31,038 bases of DNA from D37C17 sp964551815 (GCA_964551815.1 CAZKEL010000027.1:1-31038), one strand, 5' to 3'; positions 1 to 9,184 are shown, counted from the first letter of the stretch. Numbers and translations are program-made. The notes: generated by a model from the sequence alone, not told the origin.

Positions 1-75
1 CATTCTGAGCATACCGAAGAATCTCAATGTTCTGCTTTTACAAAGAATCGAGATGCTTCCGATTCTATCAGCATG
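1..75. repeat. Imperfect inverted repeat (hairpin-type intergenic element)
   Basis: The left arm (1-25, beginning CATTCTGAGC and ending GAAGAATCTC) is matched in inverted orientation by 50-75 (GAGATGCTTCC...CAGCATG), with a few mismatches and about 24 bases between the arms. It lies just downstream of the last gene of the dockerin operon. The arm resembles a palindromic intergenic repeat of the form CATTCTGAGCG...GAAGAATCTC that I recall from many environmental bacterial genomes; that recall is unverified. It could act as a 3' hairpin, but there is no clear T-run. The left arm starts at base 1, so the element may extend beyond the window. Confidence 0.55.
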
Positions 76-96
76 GCTGGTACACAGGGAGGTTTG

Positions 97-3000
97 TCAA
101 TTACCTAAAATTGTATTTACCAGAAAAACCACATCCAGAATATCTATGTTGCCATCTTGGTTCATATCCGCAGCCCAAAGTTCATATTCAGTAGGGTTCT
201 CATGTACCCCCAATACAATATTCACAACCAGAACGACATCAAGAATATTGAGATTTCCATCATTATCTACATCTCCCTGCAGCCACCCTGATGAAATTGA
301 CAATTCAACAGGTATGAGCAAAGGAGATACATCTGTATTTGAATTGACAATAAGGTTACCTGAATAATCCGCATTTGGGGTAAGTCCCGTTGTTTGAACT
401 GTAACACTGATCATTTCAGTCTGTCCCTCTTCTATCCAGCCAGAGGCAGGAGAGACACTGAGCCAGTCAGGAATGGATATGAGATCACCACTCCAGACAG
501 CCCCTGAAATATTTCCGTGGTGGTTCCCTGTAACATCGGTTAAGATATTACCACTCATATTCAAAATGGGGTAAAATGCCTTTAGAGTGGCGGAGGATAC
601 ATACCCACCATTGTCATAAAGGGGATTAAACTCAAATCCTGCAAAATATATGTGGTTAATTTCAATGGGTGAAAGGGCGGAGGTGAACAAAAGAACATCA
701 TTAATATCTCCCTGTAAAAATTTTACATGGTCTCTCATATCTGCTCCCAGATAGGAATGGATGTTTCCTTCCAGATAGACTACTCCACCCGAATTTGAGG
801 CAGTTTCTAATCCATCTACAAATATTTTCCCTCCATTGAAGGCATTGGATTGCACCACCACCACATGATGCCATTGATTATCATTATAAGCCAATGGAGT
901 TACTGCAGCCCATTGATATCCATCTTTATAGGTAAAGAAATCTAACTGACCACTGCTATTGAATTTCAACTGATGTTCGCCATTAAATCCACCGTTTCTC
1001 TGTTGGATAATCACCGCATCAGTAGTGGAAGATTTTACCCAGAGAGAAATTGAAAAGTCTCCACTTCCATGGAGGAGGTTGGCACCCAAATCAACGAAAT
1101 CATCTTGTCCATCAAAAGTAAGATAGCCGTCCCCTTGGCGGTGTACTTCCGTAATAATATCATAGACCAATATTGATCCTTCTTCACCGGTATTGGACAT
1201 TTCTACTGTAATTTCCTGAGAATCATCAATGGGATTAGAAACTGAAATTTCGTTTGTATTTGTGGTAAGCTGTGGTTCCTGAAGATTTTCAATTTGGAGT
1301 GGAGATGCATTAATATCGAAGAAAATATTATCAGCTGATCTCACCATAATTCTGGCATTGTTTATTGAGGGTAAATTGGGAACAGTAATTTCATGGTGCC
1401 CGTCATTTTCCACATATTCATCTAAAAGGATATCAAAGTTTTCACCCCCATCCACTGATAATAAAATATGCACCAATTGGGAGTTAACCCCGTTGGGATC
1501 ATCCGTATTGGCAACCTCCCAGCGGACAGCGTACGAATCGCCAGTCTGCCAGACTTCAGTCCCGCCTTGAGAAGTCACCCGAAAGGAACCTGCATTTTCA
1601 TCCACAAAGAACTGCACATTTTTATAAGTAAAGGCACCGGAGTATAAATCGTTATCCCTAACCAACAAACGCATATTTATTTCCCTTGCAGCAAAGGGAA
1701 GTTTTTCTATGTTTCCGGTAAAATAATTATTTTCCAATAGGCTTTCCATAGCAGGAAAGTATCGTACATTTCCCTCTGGTTTTGCATCTACACTGGGAAA
1801 AAGTGGACCAGTGTCCGGGGGAAATTCAGGAGGTGACCATCCATAATCTGAGGCATCGTTTTGCTCCCAGGAATAGGTAAAATTATCATCCTCGCTGCCG
1901 ATGGCAATTCCCTCTAAAATAAAGGGAGTTTCTTTGGGAATATAAAATCCACTCTCCGGTACAATGACTTCAGGAATACTATTAGTAGTAACTTCCTGTG
2001 AAAAACCCTTTTGATAATCATAATGGCTTCCGCCAAAGGGTTGGTTTTGGTAGCGGATAGCTATATCAATAGTGTGGGAACTGTATTGATCACCATAACT
2101 CCCCGGGAGAGTATTTTCCCGGTTGCACATGGCGGTACCTCCAAAAGTACTGGCCCACCCTCCTTCAGAAGTACAATTATGAGAGGATCCCAAATTATGA
2201 CCAATTTCATGAATGTGAATGCCATAGCTTGGCAAGTTGGCAGAGGTAGCACCAGGTACATAGGCAAGTCCGCCGGCATACCCTGTATTAAAGAGAGCAC
2301 CATATTCCCAATTGAGGTTTTCCTGTGGGGTTCCATACCCGCCGGGACCAACAATCAATTCAATATGGGAGAGGATTCGGGGAAGTTCAACATACATATC
2401 ATGGGCAGTAAAATTAATGGGAGTTGGCCGCTCATTGGTATAAATGAGTAAATCACTTTCCTCAATCATTTCCAGTCTGAAACTCAATTCCCTTATCCAG
2501 ACCAAATTAACCTGGTTCACCATAGCAGCAATCCATGCCAGTCCGCCGGCAGTGGTACCATCAGCAACGGCATTATTGGCTTCGGTGGTTATCATCCCTG
2601 CATAGCGGAAAGTAACCAGATTATTGCCTATTTCAAAACAGGGTTCATCTTCTCCCACACAATAGGGAAAGTCTCTCAAGGTATTCTCATCATAATGGGG
2701 AGGATGAATCTCACCACCGCATCCACAAGAGGATAATTGAGTATCTGTTTGATGTTGCTCTACACCATATTCAGTATATGAAACCCGCAAGTCTCCACCA
2801 GCTATTTCATCTATGTAAATTGGCTGATTTTTCCCTAAAATGAGAATTTTTGCCTTATCATTATACATTCTCACGCTAACGCGCAAATTGGGATTTTCGA
2901 CTCCACGCCCGGAGTAGGTTTTTATCTGGGGAAACCGCTTTACTAAACCTGCCGGCATGACAGGGGTTTCAAATACTTCAAAGGCAATGAATTCTCCATT

Positions 3001-3153
3001 GGGTGTTGGGAAGTGGAGAACAACTTCCGATATTTTTGATATTGAGTTTAAAGGAGATTGATGTATTTTAGTTAATAATTCCTGTTGCCAAGGTGGCGTT
3101 GTAGCCCAGGAAAGACTGCAAAAAACAAAAATTAAATATATCCATTTATTCAT
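97..3153 (-). CDS. Secreted reprolysin-type zinc metalloprotease with LamG and dockerin-like domains
   Basis: This 1018-residue protein starts at an ATG with a signal peptide (about residues 1-17). The catalytic domain carries a full metzincin zinc site, H315-E-I-G-H319-N-L-G-S-S-H325, and a likely Met-turn at M342 (G-T-A-M-C), as in reprolysin/M12B-like peptidases. It should therefore be an active extracytoplasmic protease. A Cys cluster (S-C-G-C-G-G) precedes the catalytic domain. After it come beta-rich spacer domains, a LamG/concanavalin-like domain (about 675-890, opening Y-L-T-F-D-G-Q-D-D-F-V-D-L-G), a BACON-like segment (P-D-W-L-S-V-S-P-A-S-G) and a double dockerin-like module (960-1018). 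It is the last gene of the minus-strand operon and overlaps the preceding gene by 8 bp. The protease class is clear; the substrate is unknown. Confidence 0.88.
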   Translation of the reverse strand: MNKWIYLIFVFCSLSWATTPPWQQELLTKIHQSPLNSISKISEVVLHFPTPNGEFIAFEVFETPVMPAGLVKRFPQIKTYSGRGVENPNLRVSVRMYNDKAKILILGKNQPIYIDEIAGGDLRVSYTEYGVEQHQTDTQLSSCGCGGEIHPPHYDENTLRDFPYCVGEDEPCFEIGNNLVTFRYAGMITTEANNAVADGTTAGGLAWIAAMVNQVNLVWIRELSFRLEMIEESDLLIYTNERPTPINFTAHDMYVELPRILSHIELIVGPGGYGTPQENLNWEYGALFNTGYAGGLAYVPGATSANLPSYGIHIHEIGHNLGSSHNCTSEGGWASTFGGTAMCNRENTLPGSYGDQYSSHTIDIAIRYQNQPFGGSHYDYQKGFSQEVTTNSIPEVIVPESGFYIPKETPFILEGIAIGSEDDNFTYSWEQNDASDYGWSPPEFPPDTGPLFPSVDAKPEGNVRYFPAMESLLENNYFTGNIEKLPFAAREINMRLLVRDNDLYSGAFTYKNVQFFVDENAGSFRVTSQGGTEVWQTGDSYAVRWEVANTDDPNGVNSQLVHILLSVDGGENFDILLDEYVENDGHHEITVPNLPSINNARIMVRSADNIFFDINASPLQIENLQEPQLTTNTNEISVSNPIDDSQEITVEMSNTGEEGSILVYDIITEVHRQGDGYLTFDGQDDFVDLGANLLHGSGDFSISLWVKSSTTDAVIIQQRNGGFNGEHQLKFNSSGQLDFFTYKDGYQWAAVTPLAYNDNQWHHVVVVQSNAFNGGKIFVDGLETASNSGGVVYLEGNIHSYLGADMRDHVKFLQGDINDVLLFTSALSPIEINHIYFAGFEFNPLYDNGGYVSSATLKAFYPILNMSGNILTDVTGNHHGNISGAVWSGDLISIPDWLSVSPASGWIEEGQTEMISVTVQTTGLTPNADYSGNLIVNSNTDVSPLLIPVELSISSGWLQGDVDNDGNLNILDVVLVVNIVLGVHENPTEYELWAADMNQDGNIDILDVVFLVNTILGN

Positions 3154-4273
3154 AATGATTCCCTAAAATAACATTCACTAAAATTACCACATCTCCTACA
3201 TTCAGATAACCATCTTCATTCAGGTCGCCAATTGAAATATATTCCCCGGCCAATATAGTATCCACTATGGAAATAATATCTAATACATTTAGTACTGCAT
3301 CTCCATTGATATCTCCCAGCATAATTGTCCAAATTTTAAAATCATCCCAATAGACAAATAGATCTGAGCTAACATCATTCATTCCAGAAATTAATTCACC
3401 AGACGTATAAAGTTTCATGGGATTAAAACTGGTAATCCCATCAGGATCATTATCATCGGGATGATGGGTAAATCCTATAATATTAAACAGTTCTATATTT
3501 CCAAACAGGGAATCAATAATTGTTACAGAATAGTTTCCAAGGATTGAGTCTCCCTCAATAAATGTCGTTTTAAGAGTAATCCACTCTCCTGTTGGGAGGG
3601 GGTAATTTTTGTTAACATCCTCCCACACAGAGGTCCATTCTCCACGTCCATTTTCATCCTCCTTTGTTTGACCATGGACTCCAAAATATAATTCTGAGTC
3701 AATTCCTTCTGCTTTTTGAATATTGAATGTTACCCTGAATGGATATTCTTGGAAAGGCTCGTTATTCCAATATTCTTTCAGGGTGAGCCACCGTATTTCT
3801 TTTGGTGTTGATTTTAGAGTATCAAATTCTTTGGGAATAAATAACCTCACCCTTGAATGAAATCTGTGAAACTCAGGACTATTATTAATAGTTGCTTGAA
3901 TGCGTCCTTTTTGTACCAATTCGCCGTCACTGTTTTCATAGTCAATATGAGGCTCCAAGATATGAAATTTTAGTACAGTATTCCTTTCATTCCCCGGTTC
4001 ATTAATAATTGTGGCAATACTTTTGGAAGTATCCCCCTGTTCATAATTGATTCTGAAATTCCCGATTAAATCGCTGTCATCTAAATCTAATTCCCAGTCA
4101 TAACCATTGTCAAAGCCGGTAATATCTGCGTAGTTCCGGTTGTAATTACCATTTAGGTAATATTGGTGGATGGTAGTATTACCTTCAAATCCAGAGGAGA
4201 AAAAATAAGCATTAGATTGGGAAATCAATGTGTTAGTCAGGAAAAGATAAAATATGAGGCTATTTAAATCCAT
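3146..4273 (-). CDS. Secreted protein with lyase/jelly-roll-like domain and dockerin-like module
   Basis: The 375-residue product has an N-terminal signal peptide (about 1-21, ending near S-N-A-Y-F) and a central domain rich in aromatic and charged beta strands (about 22-310). A double dockerin-like module follows (320-375, G-D-I-N-G-D-A-V-L-N-V-L-D then G-D-L-N-E-D-G-Y-L-N-V-G-D). The central domain has the feel of polysaccharide-lyase or concanavalin-like jelly rolls, for example G-E-W-I-T-L-K-T and the final V-Y-W-D-D-F-K-I-W strand. I cannot name a family or catalytic residues, so a carbohydrate-active role is only a guess. The ATG lies 3 nt after the upstream stop and the 3' end overlaps the metalloprotease start by 8 bp, which indicates translational coupling. 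Confidence 0.7.
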   Translation of the reverse strand: MDLNSLIFYLFLTNTLISQSNAYFFSSGFEGNTTIHQYYLNGNYNRNYADITGFDNGYDWELDLDDSDLIGNFRINYEQGDTSKSIATIINEPGNERNTVLKFHILEPHIDYENSDGELVQKGRIQATINNSPEFHRFHSRVRLFIPKEFDTLKSTPKEIRWLTLKEYWNNEPFQEYPFRVTFNIQKAEGIDSELYFGVHGQTKEDENGRGEWTSVWEDVNKNYPLPTGEWITLKTTFIEGDSILGNYSVTIIDSLFGNIELFNIIGFTHHPDDNDPDGITSFNPMKLYTSGELISGMNDVSSDLFVYWDDFKIWTIMLGDINGDAVLNVLDIISIVDTILAGEYISIGDLNEDGYLNVGDVVILVNVILGNHYE

Positions 4274-4276
4274 ATC

Positions 4277-6190
4277 CTACCTGGTCAATATCATATTCAC
4301 TAACTGCACGATATCTAAAATATTAAGACCACCATCAGCATTCAGGTCAGCAGCGAAAAACTGGCAGTCATTATCCGGAGGTGTCCCTAATACGAAGTTT
4401 ACCACAGTGACAATGTCTAATATATTCACTACTGCATCATGGTTTACATCACCCACAGACCAGTCATTGCAAGCTCCCCCGGTTAGTTCATCCAATACAA
4501 AGAGCATCCATTCTGTATCAATTTCATTATTGGCATATTGGAGAATGCCTTCCTGATCTACTATAAAATCCCGGGGATAGGGTGAGCCGTCATTGGGCAT
4601 ATAATAATCGTCGTAAGTATCTCCTCCCTGTACACCTCCGCTGCTGCCGGGGTCAAACAATATGGGGAAGGAGAGAGAATTCTCTTCTACAAATCCGTCT
4701 ATCTGTGACTGGTTAGAGGTATTGATTATCCCCACCATAATGACGCCTTCATCCTGATAGGCTTGCCAGATAGTGGTTTCCATGTCCGATAACTCCGGAC
4801 TGCACACAGGTCACATAGGGGAGAAAAATGCCATTACCACCACAGAGCCTGATTGATCAGAAAGCTGAAAATTACCATTGCCATTTGCAACGATCTCCAG
4901 ATTAAAATCAGGGGCTTCCTCACCGATATTAGCTCCATCTATATTGCCATTGGTTTCACACAGAATGAGCGGTTCATCAGGATCATTTGAGTATATGCGA
5001 AATACTCCTGCTGCATTGGCATTGGTGGCAGTATAAAAAATTTCCACAATTTGGGATTCCCCGGGATACAGTTCTGAGAGCGGATTAACTATCTCAAATT
5101 CAGAGTGGGTTGTATAATTATCACTTACCGTTAAAATTTCGTTACCATTATTTTTCACCTCCACTGTCATTGGATAAGAGTCTCCGGGGTTTACATAGGG
5201 GTAGTTCAGTTCCCAGGTACTCAAATCCAAATCAGACTCTTCAATACTCCCAAATTCAAACACATGTACAGATTTCCATTCGGCAGAATAAATATGATTT
5301 CCATTAGCTGCAATTGCCATAGTTCTATTGCCCGTATTTTTATAGCCAACATGTTCAAGATTGGTACCATTCCATTCAATTACATCCACATCGTCCCAGT
5401 CTGCTATGGCAATTTTCCCATTAAAGACTGCGATTCGGTTTGCCATAGTATTGGTGTTAAAAGTATCTAGTAAAACGGGATTTGAACTATTTGAAATATC
5501 GTACAAAGAAACCCCATCGGATCCTGTTGCTGCATAGAGATGATTATTCATAAGAGCCACATCTTTCACTGCATTTGTAGATTGAATAGCGGTTAGATAA
5601 ATTGGGTTAGAGGGTTCTGTAACATCATAAACTGAGATGATATCATCATCGGCGATATATACCTGGTTATTTCCCACAGCAACTGCCCAGGCATTGTTTG
5701 CATTAATAATGGAATAGAGTTCCAGATTTGATGCGTTGGAGATATCATAGAGTCTCACACCATTTTCATGAGCAGTAACTGCTAACAGATTTCCATTCAG
5801 ATCAAGATTTTCCAGGTTCAAATTTTCTGTTCCTGCAACCACTCCCAGATTTTGTGGGTTTGATGGATTAGAAATATTTACCACATACAATCCGTCTTCT
5901 GCATAAGTGGTAAAAAAGGCATAATTTCCGGATGCTCTCACACAGTTGGCTTTTATACCGCCTCCCCAGCCGCCACCACCAAGATTGAAATTGGTTAAAT
6001 GGTTTAATTGGGAAGGGTTGGATATATCATAGAATTCAATACCCTGTACCATAGCTGAGATGATGAGGGTATTTCCTACAACTTCTGCATCCAGTATGTG
6101 ATTTGCAACAGGGTCATGGTAATCTGTTATAGAGAGGTTAAGTGAAAATCCCCAAACAGGGAATAACCAAATGAGAAAAAACACCTTCAA
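4277..6190 (-). CDS. Secreted LVIVD-repeat/redoxin selenoprotein with dockerin-like module (TGA read as Sec)
   Basis: Read through one in-frame TGA (4811-4813), this is a 637-residue protein. The TTG start at 6190 is preceded by an in-frame TAG with no ATG between, and gives a signal peptide (M-K-V-F-F-L-I-W-L-F-P). Residues 20-310 hold LVIVD-type beta-propeller repeats with recurring Y-D-I-S-N-x-S-N-P. A CARDB-like spacer follows (about 315-415). The redoxin/TlpA-like domain starts at 423 (G-E-E-A-P-D-F) and reaches F-F-S-P-M-U460-P-V-C463, then continues through S-F-P-I-L-F-D-P and Y-P-R-D-F-I-V-D-Q-E-G-I. The dockerin module spans 580-637. The TGA falls on the first Cys of the expected C-x-x-C, so translation to U-P-V-C is the simplest reading. 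It starts 2 nt after the upstream stop. The alternative is a Cys-to-stop mutation or sequencing error splitting the gene. A redox (disulfide or peroxide) role in the periplasm or at the surface is inferred. Confidence 0.8.
4784..4800 (-). promoter_or_regulatory. Candidate bacterial SECIS hairpin
   Basis: On the sense strand, GTCCG-GAGTTAT-CGGAC forms a perfect 5-bp GC-rich stem with a 7-nt loop whose first base is G. The stem starts 11 nt and the loop 16 nt after the TGA. Known bacterial SECIS elements are small hairpins inside the coding region just after the UGA, with a G among the first loop bases and an apical loop roughly 16-37 nt downstream, bound by SelB. This geometry fits. The stem is short and I see no clear lower stem. 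Confidence 0.6.
4811..4813 (-). other. Probable selenocysteine codon (in-frame TGA)
   Basis: The sense-strand context is TTC TCC CCT ATG TGA CCT GTG TGC AGT. Frames on both sides are continuous without an indel, and both sides encode parts of one redoxin domain. The codon occupies the N-terminal position of the C-x-x-C active site, where Sec is commonly found in thioredoxin-fold selenoproteins. Confidence 0.78.
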
Positions 6191-6192
6191 GG

Positions 6193-7671
6193 CTATGAAC
6201 TAAGTATGAGATTGGCAAGGATGACAATATCCAGAATATTCAGCGTATTATCATCATTCAAATCACCTTGGGAATCATAATCTGCAGCCAGCACCAGGTT
6301 TACCAAGGTTACAATATCTAAAATATTGAGCACTCCATCACCATTTAAATCACCTGCAAGGTTGTTAGAGTTGTCATCAAATTGGTCTGGTGCATATTTT
6401 TGTGCCCGGGCAATGGTAGCGTTAGACTCACTTTCGACATGTTCCCAAACTACTTCCCCTTCAGAGGAAACCTCAAAAATATGTCCACTATCGCAATCGG
6501 TTATAAAGGTGTTACCATTGGGTAGTCGGAATGATCCACCCTGCATAGCAGTAAAAAAACCATCTTCAAATTCCCAGGCATATACTTGAGGACCAAAAGG
6601 TTCGTCTTCTTCTATAAAATAATTTCCGTTTTCATCAACAGGAAGTTCCAGCTCTAAAACAGCAGATTCACCCCAGGGGCCTGATCCACTGTGGTAATTA
6701 TTAAACAGAATAAAATTATTTTCACCGGGATAATTATAAGGGATCCAATTAATGCTGTGCTGGTCACTGATCATTTGGTCATTAGCAGCCCCTCTGTTGT
6801 AATTTTGTGGATTTCCCCAGCGATAGAGAAAGTCACCTCCTTTACCATAGTTACCACCTGTATGTCCTGCAGCTTCTTCGGTGGTCGTGCTATGGTCAAT
6901 GACATAAATCTCACTCATATACCGGGAGGAGACAGCAATCTGATCCCATTCTTCATGATAGTCAATGGCATTGAGGTGAATCCAGTCCGCATTTGCCATT
7001 GCAGGGCCTGAGGCAGAACCGGCATCCCCCTTATTTATATCAAATAGTTGGGGATGTTCACTTACCACAGCGAAGTTTGGGCAGTCAGAACAGAAATCCT
7101 GCACCAAATGATCCCAGAGATGCCATTCCCAAACAACATCTGCACCACCGTTATTATTGGGTTGAATTTCAAAAATTGCTGAAGACCACATTTGATTTAA
7201 AGGATTATCAATAACCTCTCTGCCCATAGCATATGCTTCTGAGCTTGTTTTTTTCTCCCAGGCAATGAGGAGAACATTACCATTTGGAAGGGGTTCTACA
7301 TCATGGTGGTGCTGGTAAGTTTCATTCGCTAAAATGAATTCCCAAACCAGTGTACCATCCCAGGTGAGGCAATGAATTCCACCGCCGACGCCCCCCGATT
7401 CCATTGAAGGATTATCCACTCTGAATGGATAGATGAGTAGGGTATTCTCTAAACCAGGTTCATCTCCGGGGATGAGATAAGCCATGCTGGCAGGTCCATT
7501 CTCGTGCTGCCAGGATTGAATAATATTTTTATCATTATCCATCAAATAGGTGACAGAACCGGATTGTAAACCTATCTGGGGGGTAAACAGGGTATAGCCA
7601 TCATACGCTTGAGAGAAAGCAATGGTAATTCCCCAAAGGAAAAGAAATATGTTGCAGAAATATTTACACAT
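6193..7671 (-). CDS. Secreted arylsulfotransferase (ASST)-like protein with dockerin-like module
   Basis: The 492-residue product has a signal peptide (about 1-20, ending A-F-S-Q), an ASST-type beta-propeller domain (about 22-430) and a double dockerin-like module (440-492). Family-typical features are the early G-Y-T-L-F-T-P, the His-rich H121-H-H-D-V-E-P-L-P-N-G-N stretch, V-W-E-W-H-L-W-D-H-L, D-W-I-H-L-N-A-I-D-Y, the Ser/Arg segment near Y-V-I-D-H-S-T-T-T-E-E, and repeated L-P-N-G-N turns. Classical ASST enzymes move sulfate between phenolic compounds in the periplasm through a sulfohistidine. Which His would do this here cannot be fixed by eye, so sulfotransferase activity is inferred from family resemblance. 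It is closely paralogous to the 7724-9184 product and precedes the selenoprotein gene by 2 nt. Confidence 0.8.
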   Translation of the reverse strand: MCKYFCNIFLFLWGITIAFSQAYDGYTLFTPQIGLQSGSVTYLMDNDKNIIQSWQHENGPASMAYLIPGDEPGLENTLLIYPFRVDNPSMESGGVGGGIHCLTWDGTLVWEFILANETYQHHHDVEPLPNGNVLLIAWEKKTSSEAYAMGREVIDNPLNQMWSSAIFEIQPNNNGGADVVWEWHLWDHLVQDFCSDCPNFAVVSEHPQLFDINKGDAGSASGPAMANADWIHLNAIDYHEEWDQIAVSSRYMSEIYVIDHSTTTEEAAGHTGGNYGKGGDFLYRWGNPQNYNRGAANDQMISDQHSINWIPYNYPGENNFILFNNYHSGSGPWGESAVLELELPVDENGNYFIEEDEPFGPQVYAWEFEDGFFTAMQGGSFRLPNGNTFITDCDSGHIFEVSSEGEVVWEHVESESNATIARAQKYAPDQFDDNSNNLAGDLNGDGVLNILDIVTLVNLVLAADYDSQGDLNDDNTLNILDIVILANLILSS

Positions 7672-7723
7672 AGTTCGTAAAAATTAGGGATTATGATACA
7701 TAAAAAATGTGAACCAGCTTAAA

Positions 7724-9184
7724 TCAGGATACATCCAAAATCAGGTTCACCAGGGAGACTATATCCAAAATATTCAAAGTATTATCTCCGTTGAGGTCCC
7801 CCAGAGGATCAAATTCAGTTGCCAACACCAGGTTAACCAGAGAAACAATATCAAGAATATTCAGAACACCGTCTTGGTTTAGGTCGCCGGCTAAGCTATC
7901 ATTAGTAGAGTCAAAATGGTCTATGGCATATTTTTCAGCACGGGCTATATTTGCATTATTACCCGGATGGCTGTAACTCCAGACGGTAGAACCAGAAGGG
8001 GTGACTTCTTCAATGTCCCCGCTGTCACAGTCTGTAAGAAGGGTATTGCCGTTTGGCAGACGGAATGCTCCGCCTTGCATAGGGGTGTTCACATAGGGTG
8101 AATCCCAGATATAGGTGTCCGGTCCAAAGGGTTGACCCTGTTCAATAGAATAGAATCCATCCTCATCTACAGGGGGGACAAATTCCAGTGCTTCATTTGA
8201 CCCATTATTAAAAAGGATAAAATTCCCACCACCGGGATAATCTTTGGGTATCCAATTGATACTATGTTGGTCTCCCAGAATATGGTCACTGTTATTTCCC
8301 CGGTCATAATTTTGTGGATTTCCCCAGCGGTAAAGAAAATCACCGCCTCTGCCATAATTACCACCGCTATGCCCTGCAGCCTCCTCAGTAGTGGTACTGT
8401 GGTCAATGACATAAATCTCATCCATGAAACGGGATGAAAAAGCTATTTGGTCAAAATGAGGATTATAATCAATGGCATTCACATGTATCCAGTCACCGTT
8501 AGGACCACCGGGTCCACCGCTGGAACCTGCAGCACCATTATTAATATCGAAGAGTTCAGGGTGATCAGCTACCACACCATAATTATCATCGTTGGGGTCA
8601 GCATCCTGAATGAGATGATCCCAGAGGTGCCATTCCCAAACTACTTCTCCACCGGCACCATTAGGCTGTATTTCAAAAATTGCTGTTGACCATATCTGGT
8701 TTAGGGGATTATCCAATGAGGTTCTGCCTGCTGCATAGGCTTCTGCTGCTGTTTTCTTTTCCCAGGCAATCATGAGTACATTTCCATTGGGGAGAGGTTC
8801 TACATCATGGTGATGTTGATAAGTGGAATTAGAGAGAGTATAACTCCAGACCAGATCACCCTCCCAGGTAAGGCATTCAAAAGCTCCACCAACACCGCCA
8901 CTCTCCATGGTAGGGTTATCAACACGATAGGGATAAATCAATAAGGAATTTTCCCATCCCGGTTCATTCCCGGAAATGAGGTAGGGCATACTGGCAGGAC
9001 CATTATTATGACTCCAGGTTTGGATACTGTTAAAATCATTATCCATGAGGTAGGTTGTAGCATCACCCCATCCACCTCCACCACCTGGGGTGAACAAGGT
9101 GTAGCCTTCAAAAACATCCTGAGAGGACAAAAGTCCTGTCAACAGGATAAAAGTAACTATTAAATTTCCTTTCTTTCTATGCAC
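7724..9184 (-). CDS. Secreted ASST-like protein with dockerin-like module (first gene of operon)
   Basis: The 486-residue protein parallels the downstream 492-residue one nearly end to end. It has a signal peptide (about 1-21), a G-Y-T-L-F-T-P start, the H-H-H-D-V-E-P-L-P-N-G-N motif (124-135), W-E-W-H-L-W-D-H-L, G-D-W-I-H-V-N-A-I-D-Y and D-Q-H-S-I-N-W-I-P. Two dockerin-like repeats follow (433-486). A Gly-rich insert (G-G-G-G-G-W-G, about 34-40) near the N terminus differs from the sister copy. The start is GTG at 9184, chosen because a strong Shine-Dalgarno-like GGAAGGAAGGA lies just upstream. A 52-bp gap separates it from the next gene, so it is probably the first gene of the transcript controlled from 9185-9375. 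Recent tandem duplication is likely. Confidence 0.8.
   Translation of the reverse strand: MHRKKGNLIVTFILLTGLLSSQDVFEGYTLFTPGGGGGWGDATTYLMDNDFNSIQTWSHNNGPASMPYLISGNEPGWENSLLIYPYRVDNPTMESGGVGGAFECLTWEGDLVWSYTLSNSTYQHHHDVEPLPNGNVLMIAWEKKTAAEAYAAGRTSLDNPLNQIWSTAIFEIQPNGAGGEVVWEWHLWDHLIQDADPNDDNYGVVADHPELFDINNGAAGSSGGPGGPNGDWIHVNAIDYNPHFDQIAFSSRFMDEIYVIDHSTTTEEAAGHSGGNYGRGGDFLYRWGNPQNYDRGNNSDHILGDQHSINWIPKDYPGGGNFILFNNGSNEALEFVPPVDEDGFYSIEQGQPFGPDTYIWDSPYVNTPMQGGAFRLPNGNTLLTDCDSGDIEEVTPSGSTVWSYSHPGNNANIARAEKYAIDHFDSTNDSLAGDLNQDGVLNILDIVSLVNLVLATEFDPLGDLNGDNTLNILDIVSLVNLILDVS

Noticed and set aside
2011..2451. 146-residue plus-strand open frame inside the metalloprotease gene
   Set aside because: It lies opposite the conserved zinc-site region, has no RBS or recognisable domain, and is best seen as a shadow frame.
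4277..4807. Separate 176-residue redoxin-like gene starting at GTG 4807
   Set aside because: It would begin in the middle of the redox motif with no RBS and no signal peptide. It is the in-frame continuation of the upstream gene past TGA.
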